A stretch of 64,000 bases of DNA from contig NZ_VTZS01000002.1 in NCBI RefSeq assembly GCF_008367235.1, positions 310,001 through 374,000 on the forward strand, in the 5' to 3' direction. The notes beneath the pieces were generated by a model. The model ran no database searches and was not told the origin of the DNA. It saw nothing but the letters and a program-made list of their open reading frames with translations. The stretch comes from Pareuzebyella sediminis. GTDB lineage: Bacteria; Bacteroidota; Bacteroidia; Flavobacteriales; Flavobacteriaceae. The position numbers were made by a program, and so were the translations under genes. Positions 1-8,586 of the stretch are shown here, piece by piece (within the stretch, counting starts at the first letter, position 1; every line of letters begins with the position of its first letter).

Positions 1-84
1 TACTCCATCCAATTTCAAGACGAAATTGTTGTGAAATTCGACAAATTGTACGTGTACGGAAAGGGCCAGACCGTTCATCGGTAA
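1..84 (+). CDS. Possible C-terminal end of a protein (partial)
   Basis: Frame 1 is open from the window edge for 27 codons and closes with TAA at 82-84; the tail ends in YGKGQTVHR. It could be the end of a gene that begins outside the window. There is too little sequence to recognise a family. Another plus frame is open for a similar distance, so this is only the most natural reading. Confidence 0.3.
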   Translation, partial: YSIQFQDEIVVKFDKLYVYGKGQTVHR

Positions 85-237
85 ATTTGGCTATTGGGCG
101 ACCATAGAAATCGGTGATTTTCAGAGTGTAATGGCAATAGAGGCGAAAACAAACCTAGTTGCCCTGGTTAAAATTTTTAGACCTAAGAATCTAGGGTGAT
201 CTACTCGTTGCTGAGATTTAGAGAAGCGAAAACAGTA

Positions 238-546
238 CTACTTTATAATAAGTTTTCGGGTGGCCACTTTGTTGTTCTGATAGACCCGAAGTACATATAC
301 CCCAGCATCCAGATTGTTTAAAAACAATTCAACTCCGTTGAGTTTAGTGTCCAACACTTGGGTACCCAAAACATCGTAGATAGCTATTTGTTTGGGCGAA
401 TTATCCATGGTACGAATAAAGACTTTACCTTCCGTAACGGGATTTGGATATAGTTTGAACCCCTCGATATCCCCGTTGTTTCGGGCATCTTGCCCAAACG
501 CAAAAGAAACGGTCAAAAAGGCTACAATGAGGTAAAAGTGCTTCAT
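238..546 (-). CDS. Small secreted protein consisting of little more than a T9SS type A sorting domain
   Basis: This 102-residue protein has a signal peptide (about residues 1-19, ending AFGQ). Most of the rest resembles a type IX secretion C-terminal domain: FKLYPNPV near residue 31, the IYDVLGTQV strand near residue 56, and a final VLRVYQNNK...RKLIIK strand. In this family the domain directs a passenger through the outer membrane and is usually removed and replaced by an anchor. Here there is almost no passenger, only about ten residues (DARNNGDIEG). It may be a remnant of a larger T9SS protein, a decoy or a small structural surface protein. A good flavobacterial promoter lies upstream (574-607). 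Family assignment is secure; function is unknown. Confidence 0.85.
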   Translation of the reverse strand: MKHFYLIVAFLTVSFAFGQDARNNGDIEGFKLYPNPVTEGKVFIRTMDNSPKQIAIYDVLGTQVLDTKLNGVELFLNNLDAGVYVLRVYQNNKVATRKLIIK

Positions 547-573
547 GTAATAGTGTTAGCAAAAAATATACCA

Positions 574-607
574 CAAATATACGAAATCTTCGTTTTCATC
601 GTTGCAA
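574..607 (-). promoter_or_regulatory. Bacteroidota-type promoter for the small T9SS protein
   Basis: On the minus strand TATATTTG (574-581) is a perfect match to the -7 element TAnnTTTG. A TTG (605-607) lies 23 bp upstream as the -33 element, at the long end of the usual spacing. The start codon is about 28 bp downstream of the -7 box. Confidence 0.6.
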
Positions 608-644
608 CGATTGTACATATGGACTGAAAAAAAGGTTAAAATAC

Positions 645-672
645 AAAAAGCCCGGCATAAGCCGGACTTTTT
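645..672. terminator. Bidirectional intrinsic terminator
   Basis: The arms AAAAAG-C-CCGGC and GCCGG-A-CTTTTT surround an ATAA loop, giving a GC-rich hairpin flanked by A and T tracts on both sides. It lies 28 bp past the stop codon of the minus-strand lipoprotein gene and so ends the receptor/lipoprotein operon. Confidence 0.85.
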
Positions 673-699
673 AAAAGGTGAAAAGGTTTTTAATGAGGT

Positions 700-2937
700 T
701 TAATTCACTCCAACGGTCCATCCTGCGCCCCATGTGGCAACATCGGTTGGAATGCCGTTTCCAACACCGGTGATAAAGTCGCCCTCCACTGGAGTTGTTG
801 CTCCAGTTCCGGCATCACTGTTGAAAGTTGTCGTAATATCATTGAATGTTACATCCACGGCGTTCGAGATGTCGTTTATAATGGCGTCAACAGTTAGCGG
901 ATCGTCAATATCGAAGGCCTCATCAAACCCTTCTAGATAAAGATTGTTAAAAACAGCTTCCGTACCCCTTCGAAGTCGAATCGCTTCAGCCCCCTGCGCC
1001 GATCCGATACCTATTGCGGTAAAATTGTTCAATGTCGGACTTGAATAAGGGGTGGCTGAATTGTCATCTTCGTTGCCATCGGCTTCGATGACCTTATCAG
1101 AATCAGCACTTGTCTGTACGTACACATCGGTCAACGTTCCTCTCCAACCTTCGGTCCAGTCTACAGAATCGTCTTGGGCGTTGGTTATCACTATATTCGT
1201 GCCACTTACCGTTCCACCAAAAAACTCCACGCCGTCATCAGCTCCCTCATTGACCTGAATATATTCTAAGGTGGTACCCGAACCTACTGCATAAAAGGAG
1301 ATACCGTTGAATTCAGATTCTGAATTTATGGCCGCTCCAGTATACTCCAAGACCATATAACTCAGGGTGCCTGAGTCATCGGCATCTTCGGTACCACCGT
1401 AAGTGAAGTTTCCGACTTCTGATGTCGCGGTACTGCCAGAGTTGATAGTGGCATTGCCGAGTATGACCAGACCGCCCCAATCACCCGCTGCGGGTGTATT
1501 TGCGTTTGAAGTCATCACAATAGGATTGGCCGCAGTGCCTTGAGCTTCTATAGTGGCCCCTTGAAGAATGGCAATATAAACATCCGTTCCACCGGCGTTG
1601 GCCCTTATTTCGGTTCCTGCAGGAATGGTCAATGTAGTCCCTGACTGCATCACCAAAGCACCTGAAAGCGTATAGGTGGTGCCGGCATTTAATGTGATAT
1701 TCGAAGAACCATCGCCCAAATCGGTAAGCTCGGCAGATGATGTGGCCGGTTCGGAAAGTGTAGACCAGCCGCTGGACCAAGTTGAAACATCGGTACCCGT
1801 ACCGTTGGAAATGCCAGTAAAAAGATCAGCTTCGGTAGCCTCGGTTGAATTGCTGCCCATATCGCTGACCAATCTTTTGGTAACATCTATAAAAGTAATA
1901 TCGGATACGGATGTCGCATCGTTCAAAATATGGTCGATGGTGGTCGGGTCGTCAACATTAAAACCTTCTTCAAAACCTTCCAGCAAAACATTTATAAAGG
2001 TAGCTTCTGTTCCTCTTCTTAATCGGATCGCTTCAGCACCTTGGGAAGATCCGATACCGACCGCCGTAAAATTTGTAATGGTAGGCGATGAAAGTGGGGT
2101 AGCCGTATTGTTGTCTTCATTTCCGTCTGCTTCGATCACCTTGTCTGAATCTGCGGTTGTCTCTATGTATATATCGGTAATACCACCTGTCCATCCTTCG
2201 GTCCAATCTAACGAATCGTCTTGGGCATTCCTGAGAATAACATGGGTAGCTTGCACCGTACCACCGAAGAATTCGACACCATCGTCAGAGCCTTCATAAA
2301 CCTCAACGTAATCAACGTTGGTTTGACTTCCTATTCCATAGAAGGAAATTCCATTGAATTCCGATTCCGAATTGATGGCTGCACCGGTATATTCCAAACG
2401 CACGTATTGTAAGTTGCCCGAACTGTCAATGTTGTCTGTTCCACCGTAAGTAAAATTACCTACTTCAGAGGTTGCCGTGGCACCTGAATTGATGGGCGCT
2501 TTACCAAGAAGTACCAGTCCGCCCCAGTCACCAGCTGAAGGTGCGGCGTTGTTAGAGGTCATGATAATCGGTGCCGATGGTGTGCCAACAGCTTGAATCT
2601 TTGCATCTTGTAATATGGCGATATAACCGTCGGTACCTGCGCTTGATTTTATTGTGGTACCTGCCGTAATTGTCAACGTCGTTCCACTTTGCATGATTAG
2701 TGGACTTGTCAGTAGATATTCCTCATTCTCACCGGAACCATCCAAAATCAAATCAGCAGTCTGTTCTCCGCCAATTTCCACTATAGTAGATTCACCACCG
2801 TCAGGTGTTCCACCTTGGCCGGTGCCATTATTTGTGGTATTGGTAACATTGAATATAATGTCACTCGAGTCGTCTTCACAGGCGATAAAAGCCGAAAGCA
2901 TGACGGTTATTGCAAAAATTTTAATTGAATTACCCAT
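700..2937 (-). CDS. Surface lipoprotein with two tandem beta-helix-like repeats, partner of a TonB-dependent receptor
   Basis: The ATG at 2937 is preferred over one 16 codons upstream because it opens a lipoprotein signal (MGNSIKIFAITVMLSAFIAC) whose Cys lies just before EDDSSD, as expected for an exported Bacteroidota lipoprotein. A Gly/Thr/Asn-rich linker follows. The mature part is two homologous units of about 340 residues. Both contain the series SGTTLTI.AGT, AGDWGGLV.LG, TSEVGNFTYGGT, YTGAAINSESEFNGISFY, DDGVEFFGGTV, NAQDDS.DWTEGW, ADSDKVIEADGNED and QGAEAIRLRRGTEA. The regular short strands suggest a right-handed beta-helix. It lies 47 bp downstream of the receptor gene, so the two probably work together at the outer membrane. 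The substrate is not visible in the sequence; the PhoB-like context suggests phosphate or an organophosphate. The length is 745 residues. Confidence 0.8.
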   Translation of the reverse strand: MGNSIKIFAITVMLSAFIACEDDSSDIIFNVTNTTNNGTGQGGTPDGGESTIVEIGGEQTADLILDGSGENEEYLLTSPLIMQSGTTLTITAGTTIKSSAGTDGYIAILQDAKIQAVGTPSAPIIMTSNNAAPSAGDWGGLVLLGKAPINSGATATSEVGNFTYGGTDNIDSSGNLQYVRLEYTGAAINSESEFNGISFYGIGSQTNVDYVEVYEGSDDGVEFFGGTVQATHVILRNAQDDSLDWTEGWTGGITDIYIETTADSDKVIEADGNEDNNTATPLSSPTITNFTAVGIGSSQGAEAIRLRRGTEATFINVLLEGFEEGFNVDDPTTIDHILNDATSVSDITFIDVTKRLVSDMGSNSTEATEADLFTGISNGTGTDVSTWSSGWSTLSEPATSSAELTDLGDGSSNITLNAGTTYTLSGALVMQSGTTLTIPAGTEIRANAGGTDVYIAILQGATIEAQGTAANPIVMTSNANTPAAGDWGGLVILGNATINSGSTATSEVGNFTYGGTEDADDSGTLSYMVLEYTGAAINSESEFNGISFYAVGSGTTLEYIQVNEGADDGVEFFGGTVSGTNIVITNAQDDSVDWTEGWRGTLTDVYVQTSADSDKVIEADGNEDDNSATPYSSPTLNNFTAIGIGSAQGAEAIRLRRGTEAVFNNLYLEGFDEAFDIDDPLTVDAIINDISNAVDVTFNDITTTFNSDAGTGATTPVEGDFITGVGNGIPTDVATWGAGWTVGVN

Positions 2938-2984
2938 GATTCTTGATTTATATAATTTTAAGATGTTAGTATTTGCATTTGACA

Positions 2985-5816
2985 TTAGTAGGTATATTTC
3001 AAGCTGACCCCAATGGATATACCCCTTTTAAACGTTTCGATATCTACGGTGCCGTCATTGGTGTTCTCTTGAACAATTTTAATAGTCGGGTCGAAAATGT
3101 TCGAAGCCTTTAGGTTGATTTGAAAGTTTTCACCTATTGAATTCAACCATGAAAGGTTCAAGGTGGGAACAGCTTTTTCTATTTGATTGCCACGCCCTGA
3201 AGATCCCAAAGCAAATATTCTATCGTAGAAATAACTTCCTGATACGGTCAATGAAGTATCATAATTTTCGTAATTTCCTTTATAGGTGATATCGCCATTT
3301 ACCAAAAAGGGGGATGCTCCCTGAAGCTGATCTTCCGTGCGGTCGGGAAAGCTCGCTGTGAAGATGCCATCAACATCCCCTAAATCTTGATGGGTATAGA
3401 GGTATGCCGCATTCGCTCCTACTTTTAATTCACCCGTATCCCCATACTTTGCTATGGTTTTTGCTATTTCAAGTTCAAGCCCTACGGCTTGTCCTTGATT
3501 ACCGGTACGAAAAAAGCGTCGTGTGTTGGCCGCATCATTGGCAATTACCAAATTCACAGGGTCGGAAATCAACTTTCCGAATAGCGCAGCAGAAATAAGT
3601 TCTCCCTCCGTAGGAAAGGCTTCCCACTTGATATCTAGGTTGTAAATGGAAGAAAGGGTGTTCAAAAGATCGGGATTACCTCCAATTTGTTGCGTAACAT
3701 CTTCATAGACAAACGGAGCGACCTCTTTGAATTCCGGTAGTGAAATCGTTCTGCTAAAGGCAAACCTATAATTGCTATTCTCAGAAGGAGAATATTTAAG
3801 GTTTAGTGTGGGCAAAAATTCCGTTTGCGAAAATGCGACGGTTCCGGGATTTACGTTGATGACATCATACGATACATTTTGGTTGAAATTTTCGATTCGT
3901 AACCCTGGTATGGCGGACCATTTTTCGTTGATTTTCCATTGAAAATCGACGAAACCGGCATGGGTGGTCAACTCTCCTGAATAGACATTTTCTGGAAGAC
4001 CGGGGAGGTTATCCCTTGGCCCTCCGAGCGGAAAAATCACATCATTTGTCTGAAGTGCCGGTTTAAGTACGAATAAATTAAAGACATCGTTGTTTGGATC
4101 GTTATCCAGGCTTAAGCGAAAGTTGTCGGCGTTAAAAAGTGCATTGAAGTTATCAAGTTCAATAGGCCCGTAAGAAGCGAGATTGTCGTTGATATTCGTA
4201 TTGTAGCCATAACGGATCGATTCGAAATTTCTCGTTTTGTTCCGTCCAGAGTATCCTATCCTTACTTTTGATTCGTTTTCAAAATCATAGCTCAGCAAAA
4301 AATTTCCGGTGTATTCGTCATCATTGATTTCTTGAAAGAACCGTTGGCTGTCAAAGTTGTTATTGGTGATAAAACGAACATTGGGGACAAAGTTCGTTCT
4401 GGACTCGTCGGTGAATTCGCCGATATCAAGCGTAACCCTTCTACGATCGGGCTGGTCGGCATTTGAAAGGTTGTAGCCCGCACCCCAGAAAAGATTTAAT
4501 CTCTCGGATAATTTATGGTCTCCCAAGAGTTGATTGATAAATATAATGTTCTGATCGAATTGCGAGTTTAACTGATAGTATCCATCATCGGCCAGGTCTA
4601 TTTCTAGCCCTTCGCCCTCAGTACCATAATATCCCACAACACTTTTTGAGTCGTTGATCGCTATAGAATTGAACCGTAATTTATTCTTATCATCAATTCG
4701 ATATACCAAATTGACGATACCGGTGGTGTTCGTATTGTATTGATATCGATCTACATGGGGAAACAGTATGTCTGCCGTTGCCGAATAATTGGCGGACAAA
4801 CCTTGTAAAAACTCAAAGGAATTGGAATAGGAAAAATTTCCGAAAGCACTGAACCGCGACGTTTCACTTAAATTTAAAGACATACCCCCCGCAAGGCTAA
4901 AGGAACTATTGACAGGATATCCGATTTGATCTGGGTCAACACCGTGCTGAATGACCTGTGAGTACTGGGAAGTTGGCGTTCTTTTCCAATATCCCAATGA
5001 ATTTATTCCATCATGAACAGGAAAAAAATTCCATTCCCCTATCGCCCTAGTATTGAAACTTGCGCCAGTATTTACCTCAAAATATCCATCCCCAAAATAT
5101 TGTTTGGAATTAATATCTACATTTCCCGCGGCAAAATCTCCATAGGCCGATGACGAAAAAGTTTTGCTTATGGAAACGTTCTCAATGATGTCGGAAGAAA
5201 AAAGGGCCAGGTCGATATTTTTCTTATCAATATCGTTCGAAGGAACCGAAAGCCCGTTAAGCGTAGTGCTCTGATATCTATCCCCGAGTCCGCGTACATA
5301 TATATTGCTTGAACCTTGTTGTTTAGACACTCCGGAAATCTGTGCGACCGCAGCGGCGGCATCATCAATACCCTTTCTCGAAAGTGCTTCCGCACTTATC
5401 GCTTCTTGAATTACAAGCGCTTTTTTCTGTTGGATCAATAGGGAAACTTCTGAATTTTTCCGGGTGGTCGTGGTTACCACTACCTCATCCAGCGAAACCC
5501 CTTCTGCAGCACTCATCGGTACGTTTATGGTCGTCACTTTGCCAGCTTCAACGCTAACACTGGGTATTTCGACGGTTTCATATCCCAAATAACTGAAAAC
5601 TACGGTGTAGGTTCCTGGTTCGAGACCCGCTATTTCATAAAGCCCATCAAAATCAGAGGTAGTACCTTTAGTTGTGCCTTTTATGATTACATTGGCGAAA
5701 GCAAGGGGTTCGTTATTGTAATCCTTATCAGTAAGCCTACCTGCAATACTAGATGTTTGAGCAGTCGCGTGGGTTGAAAAAAACGCGAATAGCATAAATA
5801 AAATATAGATTCTCAT
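2985..5816 (-). CDS. TonB-dependent outer membrane receptor with carboxypeptidase-regulatory-like N-domain
   Basis: This 943-residue protein has a signal peptide (residues 1-20, ending ATAQ). Next comes a CarboxypepD_reg-like beta-sandwich (about 24-105; GRLTDKDYNNEPLAFANV, GTVVFSYLGYETVE-like strands) and the TonB-box-like SLDEVVV near residue 109. A plug follows (about 130-230; IYVRGLGDRYQSTTLNG), then a long beta-barrel ending in an aromatic residue (SLKYTY). TonB-dependent receptors import scarce ligands using the inner-membrane proton motive force. This one heads an operon with the beta-helix lipoprotein, which takes the place of a SusD-type partner. It is transcribed divergently from a PhoB/PhoR-like pair, with an 11-bp repeat array between them. 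That makes a phosphorus-related substrate the best guess, but nothing in the barrel itself shows this. Confidence 0.88.
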   Translation of the reverse strand: MRIYILFMLFAFFSTHATAQTSSIAGRLTDKDYNNEPLAFANVIIKGTTKGTTSDFDGLYEIAGLEPGTYTVVFSYLGYETVEIPSVSVEAGKVTTINVPMSAAEGVSLDEVVVTTTTRKNSEVSLLIQQKKALVIQEAISAEALSRKGIDDAAAAVAQISGVSKQQGSSNIYVRGLGDRYQSTTLNGLSVPSNDIDKKNIDLALFSSDIIENVSISKTFSSSAYGDFAAGNVDINSKQYFGDGYFEVNTGASFNTRAIGEWNFFPVHDGINSLGYWKRTPTSQYSQVIQHGVDPDQIGYPVNSSFSLAGGMSLNLSETSRFSAFGNFSYSNSFEFLQGLSANYSATADILFPHVDRYQYNTNTTGIVNLVYRIDDKNKLRFNSIAINDSKSVVGYYGTEGEGLEIDLADDGYYQLNSQFDQNIIFINQLLGDHKLSERLNLFWGAGYNLSNADQPDRRRVTLDIGEFTDESRTNFVPNVRFITNNNFDSQRFFQEINDDEYTGNFLLSYDFENESKVRIGYSGRNKTRNFESIRYGYNTNINDNLASYGPIELDNFNALFNADNFRLSLDNDPNNDVFNLFVLKPALQTNDVIFPLGGPRDNLPGLPENVYSGELTTHAGFVDFQWKINEKWSAIPGLRIENFNQNVSYDVINVNPGTVAFSQTEFLPTLNLKYSPSENSNYRFAFSRTISLPEFKEVAPFVYEDVTQQIGGNPDLLNTLSSIYNLDIKWEAFPTEGELISAALFGKLISDPVNLVIANDAANTRRFFRTGNQGQAVGLELEIAKTIAKYGDTGELKVGANAAYLYTHQDLGDVDGIFTASFPDRTEDQLQGASPFLVNGDITYKGNYENYDTSLTVSGSYFYDRIFALGSSGRGNQIEKAVPTLNLSWLNSIGENFQINLKASNIFDPTIKIVQENTNDGTVDIETFKRGISIGVSLKYTY

Positions 5817-5873
5817 TTGTATTTTGTCGACTTTAATATTGCCGCAAATAACGTGAGGGGCTGTAAAGGTCGA

Positions 5874-5928
5874 GTTAGCTGTATGTTAAACCTTTATTGC
5901 AATAAGGTTAGTTAAATGTTACTATATT
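5874..5928 (+). promoter_or_regulatory. Array of five 11-bp direct repeats, probable PhoB-type operator
   Basis: Units start at 5874, 5885, 5896, 5907 and 5918, exactly 11 bp apart: gttagctgtat, gttaaaccttt, attgcaataag, gttagttaaat, gttactatatt. Four of five begin GTTA and the tails are AT-rich. PhoB-family winged-helix regulators bind head-to-tail to 11-bp direct repeats (7 bp contacted plus a 4-bp AT-rich spacer), so this layout fits the adjacent regulator. It lies 57 bp before the receptor start and 75 bp before the regulator start, so it could control both directions. A possible -7 box for the regulator (TATCTTTA, 5963-5970) follows it. Confidence 0.7.
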
Positions 5929-6003
5929 AAATCAACGTTAAGTCGTTTTGCCGTACGGGGATTATCTTTATCTTCGACCGCACAAACCAGATTTAGCTTT
6001 CCC

Positions 6004-6690
6004 ATGAAGAAGAAAGACATTAGGATTCTCTTAGTAGACGATGAGCCCGATATTCTTGAGATAGTAGGGTATAACCTTACCTCGGAAGGCTATCAGGTTT
6101 TTACGGCTACAAACGGAATAGAGGCGGTGTCTATGGCAAAAAAGAAAAATCCGCACCTTATTATTTTAGATGTGATGATGCCCGAGATGGACGGTATGGA
6201 GGCCTGCGAAGTAATTCGAAATACCTCGGGTCTTGAAAATACCTTAATTACATTTCTAACCGCCCGAGGGGAGGATTACTCTCAGGTGGCAGGTTTCGAT
6301 GCCGGGGCCGATGATTATATCACCAAGCCCATTCGCCCGAAAGTTTTGGTCAGCAAAGTGAAGGCTTTGCTCAGAAGACTAAAGGAAGATAATGGCTCTC
6401 AAGAAGAAATTGTTAAGGTTGGCAATATTGTGATTAACAGAGAGGAATACAAAATTGTCAATGATGGTGAGGAGATTGTGTTGCCCAGAAAGGAATTTGA
6501 ACTGTTGGCCCTATTGACTTCCAAGCCCAACAAAGTATTCAAAAGAGAAGTTATTCTTGACAGGGTTTGGGGAAATGAAGTAGTTGTCGGAGGCCGAACC
6601 ATCGATGTTCACATCAGAAAACTGAGAGAGAAAATAGGCGAGGAGCACTTCAAGACCGTTAAAGGGGTCGGCTACAAATTCGTACTTTAG
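6004..6690 (+). CDS. OmpR/PhoB-family response regulator
   Basis: This 228-residue regulator has an N-terminal receiver domain: acidic pocket VDDEPD at 11-16, phosphoacceptor D56 in LIILDVMMPEMDG, T86 in FLTARG, and K108 in DYITKPI. A C-terminal winged-helix domain follows (about 130-228), with the DNA-recognition region RTIDVHIRKLREKIG and the final hairpin TVKGVGYKFVL. Proteins of this type are phosphorylated by a partner kinase and bind tandem direct repeats. The kinase gene follows after 118 bp, and a five-copy 11-bp repeat lies in the promoter region. Similarity is closest to PhoB/PhoP-type regulators. Control of the divergent receptor operon is inferred from position and from the repeat. 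Confidence 0.9.
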   Translation: MKKKDIRILLVDDEPDILEIVGYNLTSEGYQVFTATNGIEAVSMAKKKNPHLIILDVMMPEMDGMEACEVIRNTSGLENTLITFLTARGEDYSQVAGFDAGADDYITKPIRPKVLVSKVKALLRRLKEDNGSQEEIVKVGNIVINREEYKIVNDGEEIVLPRKEFELLALLTSKPNKVFKREVILDRVWGNEVVVGGRTIDVHIRKLREKIGEEHFKTVKGVGYKFVL

Positions 6691-6808
6691 GTTCTTGTAG
6701 ATGTGCTTTCGTATTTTATGGTAATTTTAGGGCTCGGGGGCTATAGTGTCCTAAAACTTGGTAGCATGTTCAATGCAACTTTTCCAATGCATGTAAAAAT
6801 CTCTTGGT

Positions 6809-7849
6809 ATGGCCATTAAGCTCAAAAGGTCCTATCGCTTTGCGTTTCGTTCATCCCTAGCCATTACGGTTCTTGTTGTGGCTCTTACGTCGGTATTGGC
6901 CTACTTTGACTTCGGAGTATCATGGAACGCGATTCCCTTTATTGCACTATCTATATTTATAGGGTCATTTATTGTGCTCCAGATTCGAATACAGCATTTT
7001 ATCTATAGACGAATCAAACGGATTTATGACGATGTGGCTCTTTTGGAATCCTCGTCTCCTATTTCCGGTCCGATTACGACCGATATGAAAACCCTGACCG
7101 AAGAAATAGAGAAATTTGCCCAAGACAAGAAGGTAGAAATAGATACGTTAAAGATTCGCGAAGAATATCGAAAGGAGTTTTTGGGTAATGTATCTCATGA
7201 ACTTAAAACCCCTCTTTTCACGGTTCAAGGCTATATCGAAACGCTTATTGACGGTGCGATCAATGATAAAAATGTCCGCAAGAAGTATTTGCAACGCGCC
7301 AACAAGGGGGTAGAACGGCTTATCTATATCGTGAAAGACCTTGACCTCATTACCAAACTGGAGGTCGGGGACCTGAACTTAAGAAAAGAAAACTTTGATA
7401 TTATCGAGGTGATCCAAGGTGTTTTCGACTTGCTCGAAATGAGAACCGAAAAAAAGAAGATTATGCTCACTTTCGACATGGAGTATGATAAGCCTGTTTA
7501 TGTGAAAGCCGATAAAGATAAAATTCAACAAGTGGTATCGAACCTTATCGTAAATTCTATAAAATATGGTCATCATGAAGGTACGACCGAGGTCAGCGTA
7601 GAGAATTTGATAAAAAATAAGGTTATAGTTAGGGTGACCGATAATGGCGAGGGAATACCGAAACAGCACATACCACGTCTTTTTGAACGCTTTTACAGGG
7701 TGGATAAGAGTGGAAGTCGAAGTGAAGGAGGGTCGGGTCTTGGTCTGTCCATAGTTAAGCACATCATAGAGGCACATAACGAAAAAATTTATGTCGAGAG
7801 TGAAATTGGGGTAGGTTCTGAGTTTTCATTTACCTTGGAAAAGGCCTGA
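6809..7849 (+). CDS. PhoR-like membrane sensor histidine kinase
   Basis: The 346-residue protein has two membrane helices (about 14-32 and 42-60) separated by a very short loop, so it has almost no periplasmic sensor domain, as in PhoR-type kinases. A linker leads to the dimerisation/phosphotransfer domain with the H-box FLGNVSHELKTPL (H130). The ATPase domain has an N-box (VVSNLIVNSIKYG), a G1 box (DNGEGIP), an F-box (RLFERFYRVD) and a G2 box (GGSGLGLSIVK). It follows its regulator gene in the same direction. The absence of an extracytoplasmic sensor suggests it reads the state of another membrane complex, as PhoR reads the Pst/PhoU system, but no such genes are in this window. Confidence 0.88.
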   Translation: MAIKLKRSYRFAFRSSLAITVLVVALTSVLAYFDFGVSWNAIPFIALSIFIGSFIVLQIRIQHFIYRRIKRIYDDVALLESSSPISGPITTDMKTLTEEIEKFAQDKKVEIDTLKIREEYRKEFLGNVSHELKTPLFTVQGYIETLIDGAINDKNVRKKYLQRANKGVERLIYIVKDLDLITKLEVGDLNLRKENFDIIEVIQGVFDLLEMRTEKKKIMLTFDMEYDKPVYVKADKDKIQQVVSNLIVNSIKYGHHEGTTEVSVENLIKNKVIVRVTDNGEGIPKQHIPRLFERFYRVDKSGSRSEGGSGLGLSIVKHIIEAHNEKIYVESEIGVGSEFSFTLEKA

Positions 7850-7914
7850 ACAGAAATGGCCTAATTCTACCGTCCTCAACGAGTATTTCCTTAGCTTTGT
7901 GGCAAATTTTTGAA

Positions 7915-8583
7915 GTGGGAAGTAAGAACAAACTAAAACGTTTCAAAGAAAACGAAGGCTTTAAGAATGTCATTCAACCGAAGCGCGAAGAAGTCATCAA
8001 TGGTTTTGCCCTTAAAGGGAAATGGCATGGGCATTTTGGAAACGATAAGCCTATAGTACTTGAACTTGGTTGTGGTAAAGGCGAGTATACCCTGGGACTT
8101 GCAAAACAAGATACCGCAAAGAACTACATCGGTATCGATATCAAAGGGGCGCGTTTATGGCGCGGTGCCAAAACCGCCCTTAAAGAAAAGCTTGACAACG
8201 TCGCTTTTTTAAGAACGCAGATAGAGCTGATCGATTCGGTCTTTGGGGAGAATGAAATAGACGAAATTTGGATAACTTTTCCTGACCCACAGCTGAAATA
8301 TAAACGTACCAAACATCGGATGACCAATGAATCGTTCCTCCAGAAATATCAGAAAATTCTAAAACCTGGCGGACTGGTACACTTGAAGACCGATAGTGAA
8401 TTTATGCACGGTTATACCCTAGGCTTGTTACATGGGTTGAATATCGAAATTGTATATGCGAATCACGATGTGTATAAAAATGAGGGTAGTCCTTCGGCCG
8501 TACTCGAAATACAGACTTTCTACGAAAAACAGTACCTTGAAAAAGGAAAACCGATTACTTATATACAGTTCAGGATGCATTAA
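7915..8583 (+). CDS. trmB: tRNA (guanine-N7-)-methyltransferase
   Basis: TrmB transfers a methyl group from S-adenosylmethionine to N7 of guanine 46 in the tRNA variable loop. The SAM-binding motif VLELGCGKGEYTLGLA, the acidic IGIDIKGARLWRGAK segment and the family motif FPDPQLKYKRTKHRM are all present. The GTG at 7915 is chosen as the start because it gives the usual flavobacterial N-terminus GSKNKLKRFKENEGF; a TTG six codons upstream would add residues not typical of the family. The length of 222 residues is normal. The next gene starts 3 bp after the stop, so the two are probably co-transcribed. Confidence 0.93.
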   Translation: MGSKNKLKRFKENEGFKNVIQPKREEVINGFALKGKWHGHFGNDKPIVLELGCGKGEYTLGLAKQDTAKNYIGIDIKGARLWRGAKTALKEKLDNVAFLRTQIELIDSVFGENEIDEIWITFPDPQLKYKRTKHRMTNESFLQKYQKILKPGGLVHLKTDSEFMHGYTLGLLHGLNIEIVYANHDVYKNEGSPSAVLEIQTFYEKQYLEKGKPITYIQFRMH

Positions 8584-8586
8584 CCG

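Noticed and set aside
1676-2299. A 207-codon plus-strand open frame opposite the beta-helix lipoprotein gene
   Set aside because: It has no recognisable motif or start context. It arises because the repetitive, low-stop composition of the real minus-strand gene leaves the opposite frame open.
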